Source of the DNA: Diplocarpon mali
Taxonomy: Eukaryota; Ascomycota; Leotiomycetes; Helotiales; Drepanopezizaceae
Reading direction: 5' to 3'
Assembly: GCA_024741835.1 (NCBI GenBank)
Contig: JAENRP010000080.1
Coordinates: 102,334-166,333 of the forward strand
Length of the DNA: 64,000 nucleotides
The notes under the pieces are model-generated. The model was not told the origin of the DNA, did not search any database, and saw only the letters and a program-made list of their open reading frames with translations. Shown piece after piece: positions 45,871-55,319 of the stretch. Position numbers and translations under genes: made by a program. Positions within the stretch are counted from its first letter, which is position 1, and each line of letters opens with the position of its first letter.

Positions 45871-46563
45871 AGAGGGGTTGGGGAGGTAGATTGGGCGCTC
45901 AAGGTCCTGAGAAGCGGAAGTTTGGATGCTCAAGATCTGCTGCGGTATGCATTGTTTTGGATAGAAAATTGGTGCCAGAGATGATGTATTTCGCGCCTGC
46001 ATTTCGAAGTGAGTTACCAATTGCATCTCAACCGAGTTTTTGATCCCGTGTGTCTTTGCTTGGATCCTTCAATGTCTTGATCGCTAGTTCTCTAGGCTAC
46101 CAGTCGACATTTTCGCGTAACTCGAAGTAGTAACCCAACCCAAACCGGGGCCTCTGCAAGTACCCGTGTAGACAATGTCTCTCGGTCAAGCGCTCCCGCC
46201 GTTGTCATAAATTGTCCTCAACTACCCTCCTCGAGAAAACAGATAGCGACCGAATAATACATCCGTGCAGAGCCACGCAATCATACACCGCCGCCCCGAC
46301 CTCAAGCACAGGACATCTAAGCGAACACCCCGGGCTCGAGTCGACGAACAAGACAGGAAGGAAAGCGAAAGCGAAAGCCGCCGTCACCAGAGATTCCAAA
46401 TATCCCGAACGAGGCGGAGGCTACCGCGAGCCATCACGGGCAAGCTGCCCAAGCCTAACCCAGCCATCACAGCGACTCCTCCCTCCCAAACCACCAAGGC
46501 GAGGGTGACCCCTCGACAACCCAGCCAACACTGCAAAGCCATCGGGCGAAGCTTCCCGGGAAG

Positions 46564-46580
46564 NNNNNNNNNNNNNNNNN
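46564..46580. other. Assembly gap (17 N)
   Basis: Seventeen unresolved bases between AAG and CCCCCC. The true distance is unknown and sequence may be missing. Confidence 1.
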
Positions 46581-47130
46581 CCCCCCTTGCCCAAAAAAGG
46601 ACATCAGCGTCTGCGAGCTTGGTCACGGAAAGCAGGACGTTTGGGTTCCGAGAGGCTTGGTTTTTTTTTCTTTTTTTCTTTTTTCTTTTTTCTTTTTTTC
46701 TTTTCCAACGCCGAATCCGGCACCGGTCGCATCCTGTCCAGACGGGCGGTCCGACGGATCGCTGCGCGGGTGGTATCCTCTGCTGTCGCTGTCGCTGTCG
46801 CCTCTCGTCGGAGGCAGCATCGTCGCGATTTCTGCACGCCTCGATGCTCCCGGGAGATGTCTGCCCGGGAGCGAGGCATCCCCGTCGGCCGAGACCGCGT
46901 GAGACGCGGCATTCTATTCTGCTCAGAGGGGGGGGGAAGCGTGATGTGAGAGACACCGGCGCCCCTCGACCATCCGCCCCGACCCGCTGGGGTGAGCGAG
47001 AGAGAGAGAGGAACCCGCTCTGTCTTTGGCGACGGCAGCTGCGCTATCGCTTCCCTCGCTGATGTACCGTGTCGGGAGCAGAGCAGAACACAACACAATA
47101 CCTGAATGATCTTGCGGAGAGGAGAGGAGA

Positions 47131-47190
47131 GAAGAGAAGAGAAGAGAAGAGAAGAGAAGAGAAGAGAAGAGAAGAGAAGAGAAGAGAAGA
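47131..47190. repeat. (GAAGA)12 microsatellite
   Basis: Twelve perfect copies of GAAGA, preceded by related GAGAG variants from about 47116. It is a purine-only strand next to other purine or pyrimidine tracts. Confidence 0.95.
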
Positions 47191-47730
47191 GAAAGAAACG
47201 ATAACGGGCCTCTCACTCTTGCACAGGATGTAAGGGGTTCGTGTTTCCACCGCTCGCGCCTGGGTTCGAGACGTCGGTGGGGAGATGGGGATGGAGACGG
47301 AGGGGGGGGGGCGGTCGGTGGGTACCGGGCGTCTGGGCTGTGGTCGGGTCGAGGGCGAGGGAGTCGAGGGAATCGGCGGGTGTGACATTCGCTGCTCCCT
47401 GGGGTGGCGTGAGGGTTGTTTGGGACTTTCGAGTTAGGTTTCCGTGTAGTTTCTCTTGCTAGGAAAATATGGGAGAGGACAATGGGGAGTGTAGATATCG
47501 CGTGTTTCGGCCGAGCATCAGAGTGGAGCCAATACGTACACTCCACCACGTGAACTTAAGCGATGTTGGGATTCGGGAATTAGGCGAGTTTTAATTTCAT
47601 ACCTGCGCACCTATGCAATTACAGACGTGAGGTCCTGGCAGCAGACATGAAACTCATCAGCCCTTTCTCAGGGTCCCTACCAGTCGTGCCAGTCGCAACC
47701 CACCGAGCTATCCAGATTCCCACCTCCATC

Positions 47731-49446
47731 TCAGACATGCAACGACCCAGCGCTAGCCAGAACAAACTCGTAGCTATCCTGTCGGAAGTTATCCGGCGTC
47801 AGGCTGTTGCTCGCAGCCTCAAAGTGCATCAGCTGCTGGCCCTGGCGCCACTGCGGCCAAGCGGGCAATCCAGCCGTGCCGTTGTTCGGGTCCAGGGTGT
47901 TGATAAAGGAGAGGTAGAAAGCCTGGATGCTCTTGCTGGGCACCGTCCCAGCCGTGATTCCAAAGGCAGGCAGGATATCCGAGGCGTGAAAGGTGCCCAG
48001 GATCGGCGCGCCATAGAAGTAAGACGACAGATACGACCATGTTGGCACGGTCGGGTGGACGTCCGATGCGATCTTTAGCAAGACGCGCCGGGTCAGGGTG
48101 AAGGTTAGATCGCCGAGGATGGCGGCTAGCCGCTTGTACTGGGGGTAGATGTTGTTGAGCCTGCCCGTTCTGAAGGGCGAGCCCGCGGACGGGTCGTCGG
48201 GGTAGGTGGCGACGAGCGTCTCGATCTGGGCCTGCGTCGCGTCCAGGAAGAACACGTCTTTCAGGTAGCCGACCAGGTCCGCGGTGGTGGACAGGTTGGA
48301 CTGCACGAGCGAGAAGAGCGTGCCTTCGTCTTCCTGGTCGCCGATGATGAACGGCACCTGGGCGTAGAGCCCGTTCGCGGCGAGGATCTCGGCCGAGTCG
48401 GTCAGCACCCTGCCGTCGGGGCGCGGCAGGTACGAGAGCGCGACCGAGCTGTAGTCGAAGATGCCCGGGACGGAGGTTGTGGCATCCAGGAAAGTTTCGT
48501 AGTCGACGCCGCGGAGACAGGCGAGCGTGTCAGCCGCACGGGCGCAGCCAGCCTTCGCGACCACCGCGTCGTAGATTCCCTGGGCACGGGCACCGTCAAC
48601 CCGGTCAGTGGGGACGATGGAGCCGCTGTCCATGATCCCGCCGCGGAAGAGAGGCCTTCCCTTGTACGTGTGGTCGCCGTTGTAGAGAGACATCTGGCCG
48701 AAGACAGAGATGCTCCCTGCGGACTCTCCCCAGATCGTCACCTTGGCGGGATCACCGCCAAAGGCAGCGATGTTGTCGGCAACCCACTCCAAGCCGGCAC
48801 GCTGATCTAGATACCCAAGGTTCGAAGAACCATCCTTCTTGATCTCGGAGCCCCCCAGCCAGCCGAAGCCCCCCACCCGGTAGTTGACCGCCACGTAGAT
48901 GACATCTTTCTTCTGAGCCACGGACGCGCGGACCAGGCTGCTCCCATCGTAGATCTGCGTCGATCCGAACTCAAAGCCGCCGCCGAACATCCAGAACACG
49001 ACCGGCAGGTTCGAGCCCGCCCTGGCGGAAGAGGGCCGTTGGACCGTGACTGTCAGACAATCCTCGCCGGCGTCAGATACCGTTTGGAAGAGACGGCTGT
49101 TGAAGAGGTCCGTCAGGACCTGGGAGGGGACGGAGCTGGTGTTGGTCGAGGTGTAGAACTGGGGGCAGGCCCTGGCCGTGCCGATTGCTTGGACCGTGCC
49201 GAGATTGGAGGTGATGGGCTGCGGAGGCTTGAGGCGGAGCTGGCCGATGGGTGGTTGAGCATAGGGGATGCCTTTGAAGGAGTCGATGCCGAGGAGACTT
49301 GACCCAACGACGGTGGCGTGCTGGAGTTGGACGGTTGGGGCGAGGGCGAGGGCGAGGGCTCGCTTGTCCTGGACCGGTCCGGCCAAGGCGAGGGGGACGA
49401 GGCATGCTGCCCGGCTGACGACGACGACGAGCTTCATCTTGCTCAA
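47731..49446 (-). CDS. Secreted type-B carboxylesterase/lipase
   Basis: A single exon of 571 residues. A second Met at residue 4 (MKLVVVV, ATG at 49437) is an equally good start. A signal peptide is evident ([17 protein letters not shown]), followed by a dibasic Kex2-like site QDKR. Type-B carboxylesterase landmarks are in order: [26 protein letters not shown] (about 124-133), the oxyanion loop FGGGFEFG, then [14 protein letters not shown] with nucleophile S242. The catalytic Glu/Asp is probably in [11 protein letters not shown], and the His in the [14 protein letters not shown] stretch. The enzyme hydrolyses ester bonds of lipids or aromatic esters outside the cell. The exact substrate is not readable. 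The gene is markedly G+C-rich at third positions compared with genes left of 46 kb. Confidence 0.93.
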   Translation of the reverse strand: MSKMKLVVVVSRAACLVPLALAGPVQDKRALALALAPTVQLQHATVVGSSLLGIDSFKGIPYAQPPIGQLRLKPPQPITSNLGTVQAIGTARACPQFYTSTNTSSVPSQVLTDLFNSRLFQTVSDAGEDCLTVTVQRPSSARAGSNLPVVFWMFGGGFEFGSTQIYDGSSLVRASVAQKKDVIYVAVNYRVGGFGWLGGSEIKKDGSSNLGYLDQRAGLEWVADNIAAFGGDPAKVTIWGESAGSISVFGQMSLYNGDHTYKGRPLFRGGIMDSGSIVPTDRVDGARAQGIYDAVVAKAGCARAADTLACLRGVDYETFLDATTSVPGIFDYSSVALSYLPRPDGRVLTDSAEILAANGLYAQVPFIIGDQEDEGTLFSLVQSNLSTTADLVGYLKDVFFLDATQAQIETLVATYPDDPSAGSPFRTGRLNNIYPQYKRLAAILGDLTFTLTRRVLLKIASDVHPTVPTWSYLSSYFYGAPILGTFHASDILPAFGITAGTVPSKSIQAFYLSFINTLDPNNGTAGLPAWPQWRQGQQLMHFEAASNSLTPDNFRQDSYEFVLASAGSLHV

Positions 49447-50729
49447 GAGGATGGGCGATGGTCCTCGGCAGGGGTGGTCACCAAGTGGAGAGGATGAGAC
49501 TGGACCGAGTGTGTGGAAGAAGCGTGGGATCCTGGTGGAACGGTCACCCAGTGGAGAGGATGAGACTGGAATGAGTGCCCGAACGGCGCATCTCTAGCGG
49601 ACTCGCCGACATGTATATGTGTCTGGATACCAAGACACACAGATATATATCCAAGAGTCATCCTCCCCTCCCGACCCAGGCCGGCTGACGTGCCCCGACC
49701 ACCATGGTGTCCCCGGACCTCCCACCGAAAAGGGAGCGAGATCGACGAAGCCATCTCGTAGCTGGCGGCGCTTCCATCAGAAGCCCGTCCCCTGACATGC
49801 GACAGCGATCCGGAGGCATCACGTATTCCCGGGGCGAAGATAGGAGCCGCCCGTGGACACGGTCAGGAGAGGAGCAGAACCAGAAAAAAGCAGGTCTCGC
49901 CCGCCACGGCTCGGTGGCGCATCCTGGTTGTCGAGATGCTGCTCCGGCGTTGATCTCGGGAGGTTGTCGTGAGCGGGGACATTGCATAGGGCTGGATTGA
50001 ATTGCATTGGATTGCTGTTGCGCGAGGGACGACGGTCCGCAGTCCGAGGCGGGTGTTGTGTTGTGTGTTGTGGTGTGGTGGTGTGGTGGAGTTGGAGAGA
50101 CGAGGAGAACCTGACAAGGGGAATAAAGCGGGCCGCACAGGTCACGAGGGCTCTCCCCACCCCGCCCCCCGCACTTCTACTAGCGAATGTCGATCCCCGC
50201 AACATCCACCATCTGCCATCCAACTTCTGCCATCCAACTTCCACCATCCAGCTTCCACTATCCAGCTTCCACCATCCAAATTCCACCATCCAAATTCCAC
50301 CATCCAGCTTCCACCATCCAACTTCCACCCTCCAAGCGCCGAGAGCACAGCCGTGCCCGTGCTGGCGTGGCAGACCACGGAGGTCCAGGCGAGACCGACC
50401 ACGCAGATGGAATGCCGGTCAGACGTCGCCCCACGGTGGGAAGCCGAGGCAGAAAGTCCCTTGGTGGCTATTGTTGTCGTCGTCGTCTCGCGCGCTCTCT
50501 TTGGGCACGTGGCGGGGTGCCTCTGCGGCCATTGTTTACACGCACGGGCGCATCTCGCTTCCGACGTCGCCAGCTGGGTCGGCGACACAGGCCAAGATGA
50601 GAGGAGGAGAGGAGGAGAGACGTGGTGAGGGGTCGTGTGATGCTGTCTAGATAGATCTACTCTACGTCAAGATCCCTCGACACAGTCGATCTCCGTGTAT
50701 TGCGCAATGCCAGATGACACGACGTGAGT
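49447..50729. other. Intergenic stretch with a 14-bp minisatellite
   Basis: This is the promoter side of the carboxylesterase. Long frames on both strands (49819-50328 -, 49982-50650 +) exist only because the repeat at 50203-50328 and G+C-rich sequence lack stops. No gene is supported. Confidence 0.55.
50203..50328. repeat. 14-bp minisatellite, nine copies
   Basis: Nine consecutive units with consensus CATCCAACTTCCAC; positions 7-8 vary between AC, GC and AA. Because 14 is not a multiple of three, all three frames cycle through it and give Trp/Lys/Asp- or Pro/Ser/Thr-rich artefacts. Confidence 0.95.
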
Positions 50730-51365
50730 TCATAATGCCGTATCCGCTCGGGACATCGGGATCATGTCCTGCTCGGCTACGCCACCCGAGGGCATCCCGC
50801 CTGGTAGAACCTCCACCTCACTGTCCGCATACCCGCATGCCCGCGGATGATTGCCAGCAACGGCCGGTCCGTCAGCGGTGCTGAGATGAGATGGCGCCGG
50901 CGCGGTGCCTCGCGGGTAGGATCTCGAGACTGGAAGGGCGGAGAGGTGCAGATCGCCACGAACGGGCGCAGAGGCCGGATCGAGGACGTCGATGTCGACG
51001 CTCAGGTAGACGAGCTCGCTTCCCACCGTGGGGGTGGTATCTCGACCTTCTCCCGCCAGGTCTCCCTTCAGACGTTCCAGGTGTTTCTCAAACGTCCACG
51101 GAAAACGCTCCCCCCCGGAAAAAATATCAACACAAACACAACCAGCCAGTCTTGTCCCCCCTGCATCCTGAGCTCTGAGCACTGCTACGATAGAACCATC
51201 GGTATTGGGTAACCATAGCATCGTGAGTTCTTCTGATTTGCTGCTCCGGGGTGGTATATACGAGGTCATCCGGTATGGCGAGATAGAGACAGGAGCAAGG
51301 AGGAAGCGGATGGTTCGATAGAGGGCACATCGGACCTCAAGACCATCCTTCGCGTAGCAGGGCAT
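50730..51365 (-). pseudogene. Decayed agmatinase/arginase-family gene fragment
   Basis: The minus strand reads FEKHLERLKGDL, then VYLSVDIDVLDPASAP. This is the metal-binding S-x-D-x-D-x-x-D-P signature of ureohydrolases (arginase/agmatinase), which ends in A-P before a conserved G-T-G-x-P-E segment. Here the frame continues into unrelated Ala/Pro/Arg-rich sequence and the expected G-T-G-x-P-E and glutamate loop are absent. The N-terminal half, with the G-G-D-H and D-A-H-x-D motifs, is not found in any frame. The best reading is a 5'- and 3'-truncated relic. An unusual spliced gene is less likely. Related intact enzymes hydrolyse agmatine or arginine to urea. Confidence 0.5.
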
Positions 51366-51684
51366 AGCAAGTAGACAGGGAAAGGGACGCAGGTGAGCAC
51401 AAGCAGGCGGACATAGAAGCCGGGATCAGCAAACGACTCGTGAAATCATATTGAACCGGAGCAATCGTATCAAATGGCATTAACCTCCCTCCGCCTCCTG
51501 ATCGTAGCGCATCACAACCCAACACCCCACGCGGGGTAGACATAAACCCCCATCCGCATCGGAGTGATCCAATAATCCGATCCGTAACTCCAGCCCCAGA
51601 GTCATCCGCCCACGGCAGCCATCCACGTCCAAGATGCACATCCCGAGAAGGCCTGCCAGTCCCTGGGAAATCCAGCCAACACCC
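51366..51684. other. Short intergenic stretch, nothing seen
   Basis: This is the 3' side of the ADIP-family gene. Overlapping frames only; no motif. Confidence 0.5.
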
Positions 51685-54084
51685 CTACGTCGCGGGACTA
51701 GCAGCACCAGCACCAGCACCACCCAAGATCAAGCTCTCCAGTTCCCACGGACTGAGCGTGCTGCGCCGCCTGCTCGCGCGGCCCTTGCCCAGATCCCGAT
51801 CTCGTGTTTTACGCTTCCTGCTCCCTTCGGCTCGCCTCTCCTCCCTCTCCCGATCAATCTCCTCGCGCCCGCTGTCAGCGGCAGCATGACCGGCCCGAAG
51901 ACCCGCCTCGTCCCTCTCCCCGTCCCCATCCCCAACGTCAGGGACAGGAGGGTAGACAGCAGCGCCCCTCTTCGGGGGCGGCGGCATCAACCCTTTCTCC
52001 TCTCGATCCCGGTTCCGCTCTCCTTCCTGTCCCCTCTCCCGAGACGGTTGGGCCGCACTGCCACTACCAGCCCCACGGACGGTCGAAGCAGAGGCAGAGA
52101 TGCCAGCCCGGCCGGCCCGCGCCGCCTTGATCTTCGCCCGCACCCGGGCGGCGTCCGCCTCCCGCTCACTCGCCGCCAGTTTCGCCGCGATGCTCGCCAT
52201 CGTGAGCGGACTCTGCATCGGCGGCTGCTCGCGCGGGCGCGGGAGGCGGCTGGAGCTCGGCGTCTCGTGGCTACCTGCTCCTCCCGTGCCGAGGGGGCGC
52301 AGTCGGGGGGTGGCTTGCGTTTGCGACGTCGGTCGGGCGTGACGAGGTCCCGAGGACTTGATAGGAGAGGTTGCGCCCGATCTCGTAGTCGAGGTCGGTT
52401 GGGCAAGGATCGGAGGCGGGAGGGTTGTTTTGGCCAAGGGGACTTCGGAGCCGGGCGGAGGCGCAATGCTCCGGTTCGCGTTCGGGGTTGTCGGTCGGCG
52501 ATGTGATTGCGGTGTGGATTTGGCCGAAGCGAGTTTCTTGGGCGAAGCGAGCTGCAAGAGATCATAGGTGTTTTCCTCGATGATGGTCGCGAAGCCCTCA
52601 TGCTCTGGCTCCGTTGGATGGAGGGGGCTGGGTGCCGCAGCTCTGCGATTCCCACTGCTCTCCTTCAGCGGCGATAATTGCGGTGCCGGGCCAGGAGACA
52701 TGGAAGAGCTGGTGTGGATCGTGTAATTCGCTTCTCCGTCTTCCTGCTCTTCCTCGAGCTCCTCGTCGACGGGCTCGTCGGCAAAGAGGCTAGACTCCGA
52801 GTCCTCCATCTCATCATCAAAAGCCTCCTCTTCGTCCCGATCCGGATCCGGCATCCCAGAATCATCCATCGCGTCTATGTCGGCCTGGGTATCGCCCTCG
52901 CCCTCCTCTTCCAGCACCATGCTCAGCTGACACGCCGGGGTCTCCTCGTCCTTGACTTTCAGCGGGCTGAGCATGAGCCCCATCTTCAGCTCTTCCAAGT
53001 TGACAGTCTGCCCACTGCGCGCCATGCGTCGTCGCCAGCCGTCCATCAGGGACACCGCATCTTTCCAGCGACACTCCATCCGTTCCCAGCCCTCTCGCAA
53101 CCTGAGAATCTCCTCTTCCCTGACCTCAACCTCTTCCAAGGGGACGAAAGACGGGTTCGTGAGCAGCGTCCGCACATGCTCGAGCACGCTCTCCGTTTCC
53201 TGAGCCAGGTTATCGTAGCCGCCCTCCACCTGGACAACCATGGCCTCGCCGCCCTGGCTGTCTTTGTTCCAGCCGCTGAGTGACCGCAGCGTCTCGACCG
53301 TGCGCCGAGAAAGGGCAGCCAGGTGCTCGTTTTCCTCGCTCAGACCGCGGGCAAGCTCGGTCAGGAACTCGTTTGTCTCGCTCCTCAGATCGTAGCCCTC
53401 GTCTCCCACTCCCACGGCCTCCCTCCCGGTCGACGCACCTCCCTCGGCCCCAACGCCCGCCACGACAACCATCTCCCTGCTCCCGACAGCCTTCCCTCCG
53501 CCCCTCATCCGCCCATCGCCAACGTGCTTCTTCAAGCCCTCGATGACGCGCTCCCGCTTCCGGACCTCCACCGCACACAGCCCCCGCGTCTGCTGCACCA
53601 GCACTTTCATGCGCGCCATCTCCTCCTTCAGCACCCGGTTCGCATGCTCCGCGCTCCTGAGCTGCGTCTTCGCCGCCCGCTCCGAGGCTTCGCTGATCCC
53701 CAGCTTGCGCTGCGCCTCGGCGTGTTTGCTGCTCAACCGCTCCAGGTCCGTGGCGTGACGCAGCGTGTCGGCGCGCATGGTGCGGAGGGCGGTGGTCAGG
53801 GTGTCGCGCTGTGTTGCGTCGCGCTGTTTCCAACGGCCCAATATCAGCATTTGCTCGTCTGTCAGGTTGCCGAACAGGAAGAGACAATCCCCCCAAAAGC
53901 AAAAGAAAACACTCACATCCCGCCTCAGGATCAGGTCATTGACAACGCTCATAACCCGTCCCATGGTACCCTCCTCCCTCTCCGGCCGCGCGAAATCGAT
54001 GTTCTGGCCATTGCGCAGCAGCCCGCGCGAGAGCAGCTGGTTGTTAATGTAGAGCGACGCTGTGCGCAGGTTGTCTGGGTCCAT
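51685..54084 (-). CDS. ADIP-family coiled-coil protein (afadin/alpha-actinin-binding-like)
   Basis: The model has two exons, 54084-53917 and 53823-51685, giving 768 residues. The start is MDPDNLRTASLYINNQLLSR. An open frame upstream to 54285 is leader. Residues 1-57 join to RDATQRDTLTTALRTMRA across a 93-bp intron (donor GTGAGT, acceptor AACAG). This intron has no stop and keeps frame, so it is invisible as a frame break, but its translation (FFCFWGDCLFLF) is foreign to the family. Residues about 30-190 form the ADIP coiled coil (ERLSSKHAEAQRKLG, EEMARMKVLVQQTRG). An acidic middle (about 425-475) and a long Ser/Pro/Arg-rich tail follow, with a second helix near TMASIAAKLAASEREAD. Animal relatives act at centrosomes and junctions; fungal ones have been linked to NIMA kinase. 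Function here is inferred. Confidence 0.85.
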   Translation of the reverse strand: MDPDNLRTASLYINNQLLSRGLLRNGQNIDFARPEREEGTMGRVMSVVNDLILRRDVSVFFCFWGDCLFLFGNLTDEQMLILGRWKQRDATQRDTLTTALRTMRADTLRHATDLERLSSKHAEAQRKLGISEASERAAKTQLRSAEHANRVLKEEMARMKVLVQQTRGLCAVEVRKRERVIEGLKKHVGDGRMRGGGKAVGSREMVVVAGVGAEGGASTGREAVGVGDEGYDLRSETNEFLTELARGLSEENEHLAALSRRTVETLRSLSGWNKDSQGGEAMVVQVEGGYDNLAQETESVLEHVRTLLTNPSFVPLEEVEVREEEILRLREGWERMECRWKDAVSLMDGWRRRMARSGQTVNLEELKMGLMLSPLKVKDEETPACQLSMVLEEEGEGDTQADIDAMDDSGMPDPDRDEEEAFDDEMEDSESSLFADEPVDEELEEEQEDGEANYTIHTSSSMSPGPAPQLSPLKESSGNRRAAAPSPLHPTEPEHEGFATIIEENTYDLLQLASPKKLASAKSTPQSHRRPTTPNANRSIAPPPGSEVPLAKTTLPPPILAQPTSTTRSGATSPIKSSGPRHARPTSQTQATPRLRPLGTGGAGSHETPSSSRLPRPREQPPMQSPLTMASIAAKLAASEREADAARVRAKIKAARAGRAGISASASTVRGAGSGSAAQPSRERGQEGERNRDREEKGLMPPPPKRGAAVYPPVPDVGDGDGERDEAGLRAGHAAADSGREEIDREREERRAEGSRKRKTRDRDLGKGRASRRRSTLSPWELESLILGGAGAGAASPAT

Positions 54085-55319
54085 GGTGCGATATGACGCC
54101 GTGGCCTGAAGGTGTGGGGGATGGAGCTCGATCTCTCGCCGTCGAGGGTGGGCCGGCGAGATGCAATTCTCGGGTTTCGCGGTCGTGGGTCGGGCGGCGA
54201 GTGTCGAGTGAGGCTTGCTGCTCGAATCGTCTCTGGACGCCCCAAGACTCGGTGAGTATCCCGCGGTGCGAAGATCCACGCGCAACCCTCACCTGCACTT
54301 GCTAGATTCCCTCCCAAACAGAAATACTCGGGACGGTGAGCGGCTGCGATGCGGAACGCGACTCTGCAATCTCTAGGTGTGTCTCGAGATCTGTGTTATG
54401 TTCGTGGGATGGCCTCTCTCGGACCCAAAAGAAAATGGGCTCGCGCATCAACCCGAGCCTCGTTGCCATGTAAACAAAAGCAACGCCAGCTCACGCGCAG
54501 GGATGCAGGGGCACCGAAGCTCTTGCAGTCACGTGACTACACGTGAGCACAAGAAAGTGTGGGGGCGGGTATGCTCAGGCATGGATGTGGGGCAGATTCC
54601 GTCGCATCATCTGGGAATGAGTTCAGAGCACATCGGATCATGTCACATTGCATCACATCGGTGGCAAGCCGGAGCGAAATACCGAGGGGCTGTCTCCAGG
54701 CCCAAGCTAGACAGATAAACATCGTTCGTCCATCCATCTATTCCCCTCCATCTCTCCGCACGCCTCACATATGTCCCCCATTTTCTACTCCCTCTCTCTG
54801 CTCACCATTCCCCTTGTCCGACCACCTGTCCAGGCCCGCAATGCAATGCAAGGCAGATCAAAAAGACGAGAACACAAAGATCAATATACATGTCTGCCAT
54901 TCAATCCCAATCCATCCACCCAACTCGAAGTTTTTTCTACTCTCACTCGTAGGCCAAGAGGATCGTTGCCATTGACCACCCTCTCTATGTACGGACGTGT
55001 AGTTTCTCTATGCGATCCCGCTCCAACGCCACCCAAGCAATTAATCATCACCTCCCCCGACAAGAAGAAATAAGCAGCCCACCCGCTCTATCTACACCGG
55101 AAAGAGGAGAGGGGCAAGCCACCGGAGAGAATTAGAAAGATTATGAGAGGGTGCGGCAAAAAGAAGGGTATGAAGAGCCAGGCAAAACAATGCACGCTCG
55201 CAACTGAAAAAGCAACATCAACGTCACCTCGTTCCACCACGTCAGTGTTGTGCATACGTAGTCATCTCATGCGTACCCAACCGGTGATCGTGACCGTAGC
55301 TGTGATCATGACATCCCCC
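54085..55319. other. Promoter of the ADIP gene and 3' side of POM1
   Basis: It holds a GTCACGTGAC palindrome (54528-54537) with a further CACGTG at 54540-54545. No gene is supported; frames at 54559-54975 (+) and 55143-55820 (+) are unsupported or antisense to POM1. Confidence 0.5.
54528..54537. promoter_or_regulatory. GTCACGTGAC palindrome upstream of the ADIP gene
   Basis: A perfect 10-bp palindrome, about 445 bp upstream of the ATG at 54084. A second CACGTG follows at 54540-54545. Paired E-boxes fit a bHLH (Cbf1-like) site; function is inference. Confidence 0.45.

Larger units (their letters stand above)
45871..47730. other. Intergenic low-complexity region with an assembly gap
   Basis: It contains a 17-base run of N (46564-46580), a T/C-rich tract (about 46657-46703), AG-rich stretches and the (GAAGA)12 repeat at 47131-47190. 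Several frames read through these, including one crossing the N run, but they are composition artefacts. No gene is supported. Confidence 0.6.

Noticed and set aside
46265..47062. A 265-codon + strand frame crossing the N run.
   Set aside because: It depends on unknown bases and low-complexity T/C and A/G tracts; no domain.
47731..49446. Sizeable + strand frames antisense to the carboxylesterase.
   Set aside because: Mirror effect of G+C-rich third positions; only the minus frame has the esterase motifs.
49982..50650. Long frames on both strands around the minisatellite.
   Set aside because: Open only because the 14-bp repeat lacks stops; no start context or domain.
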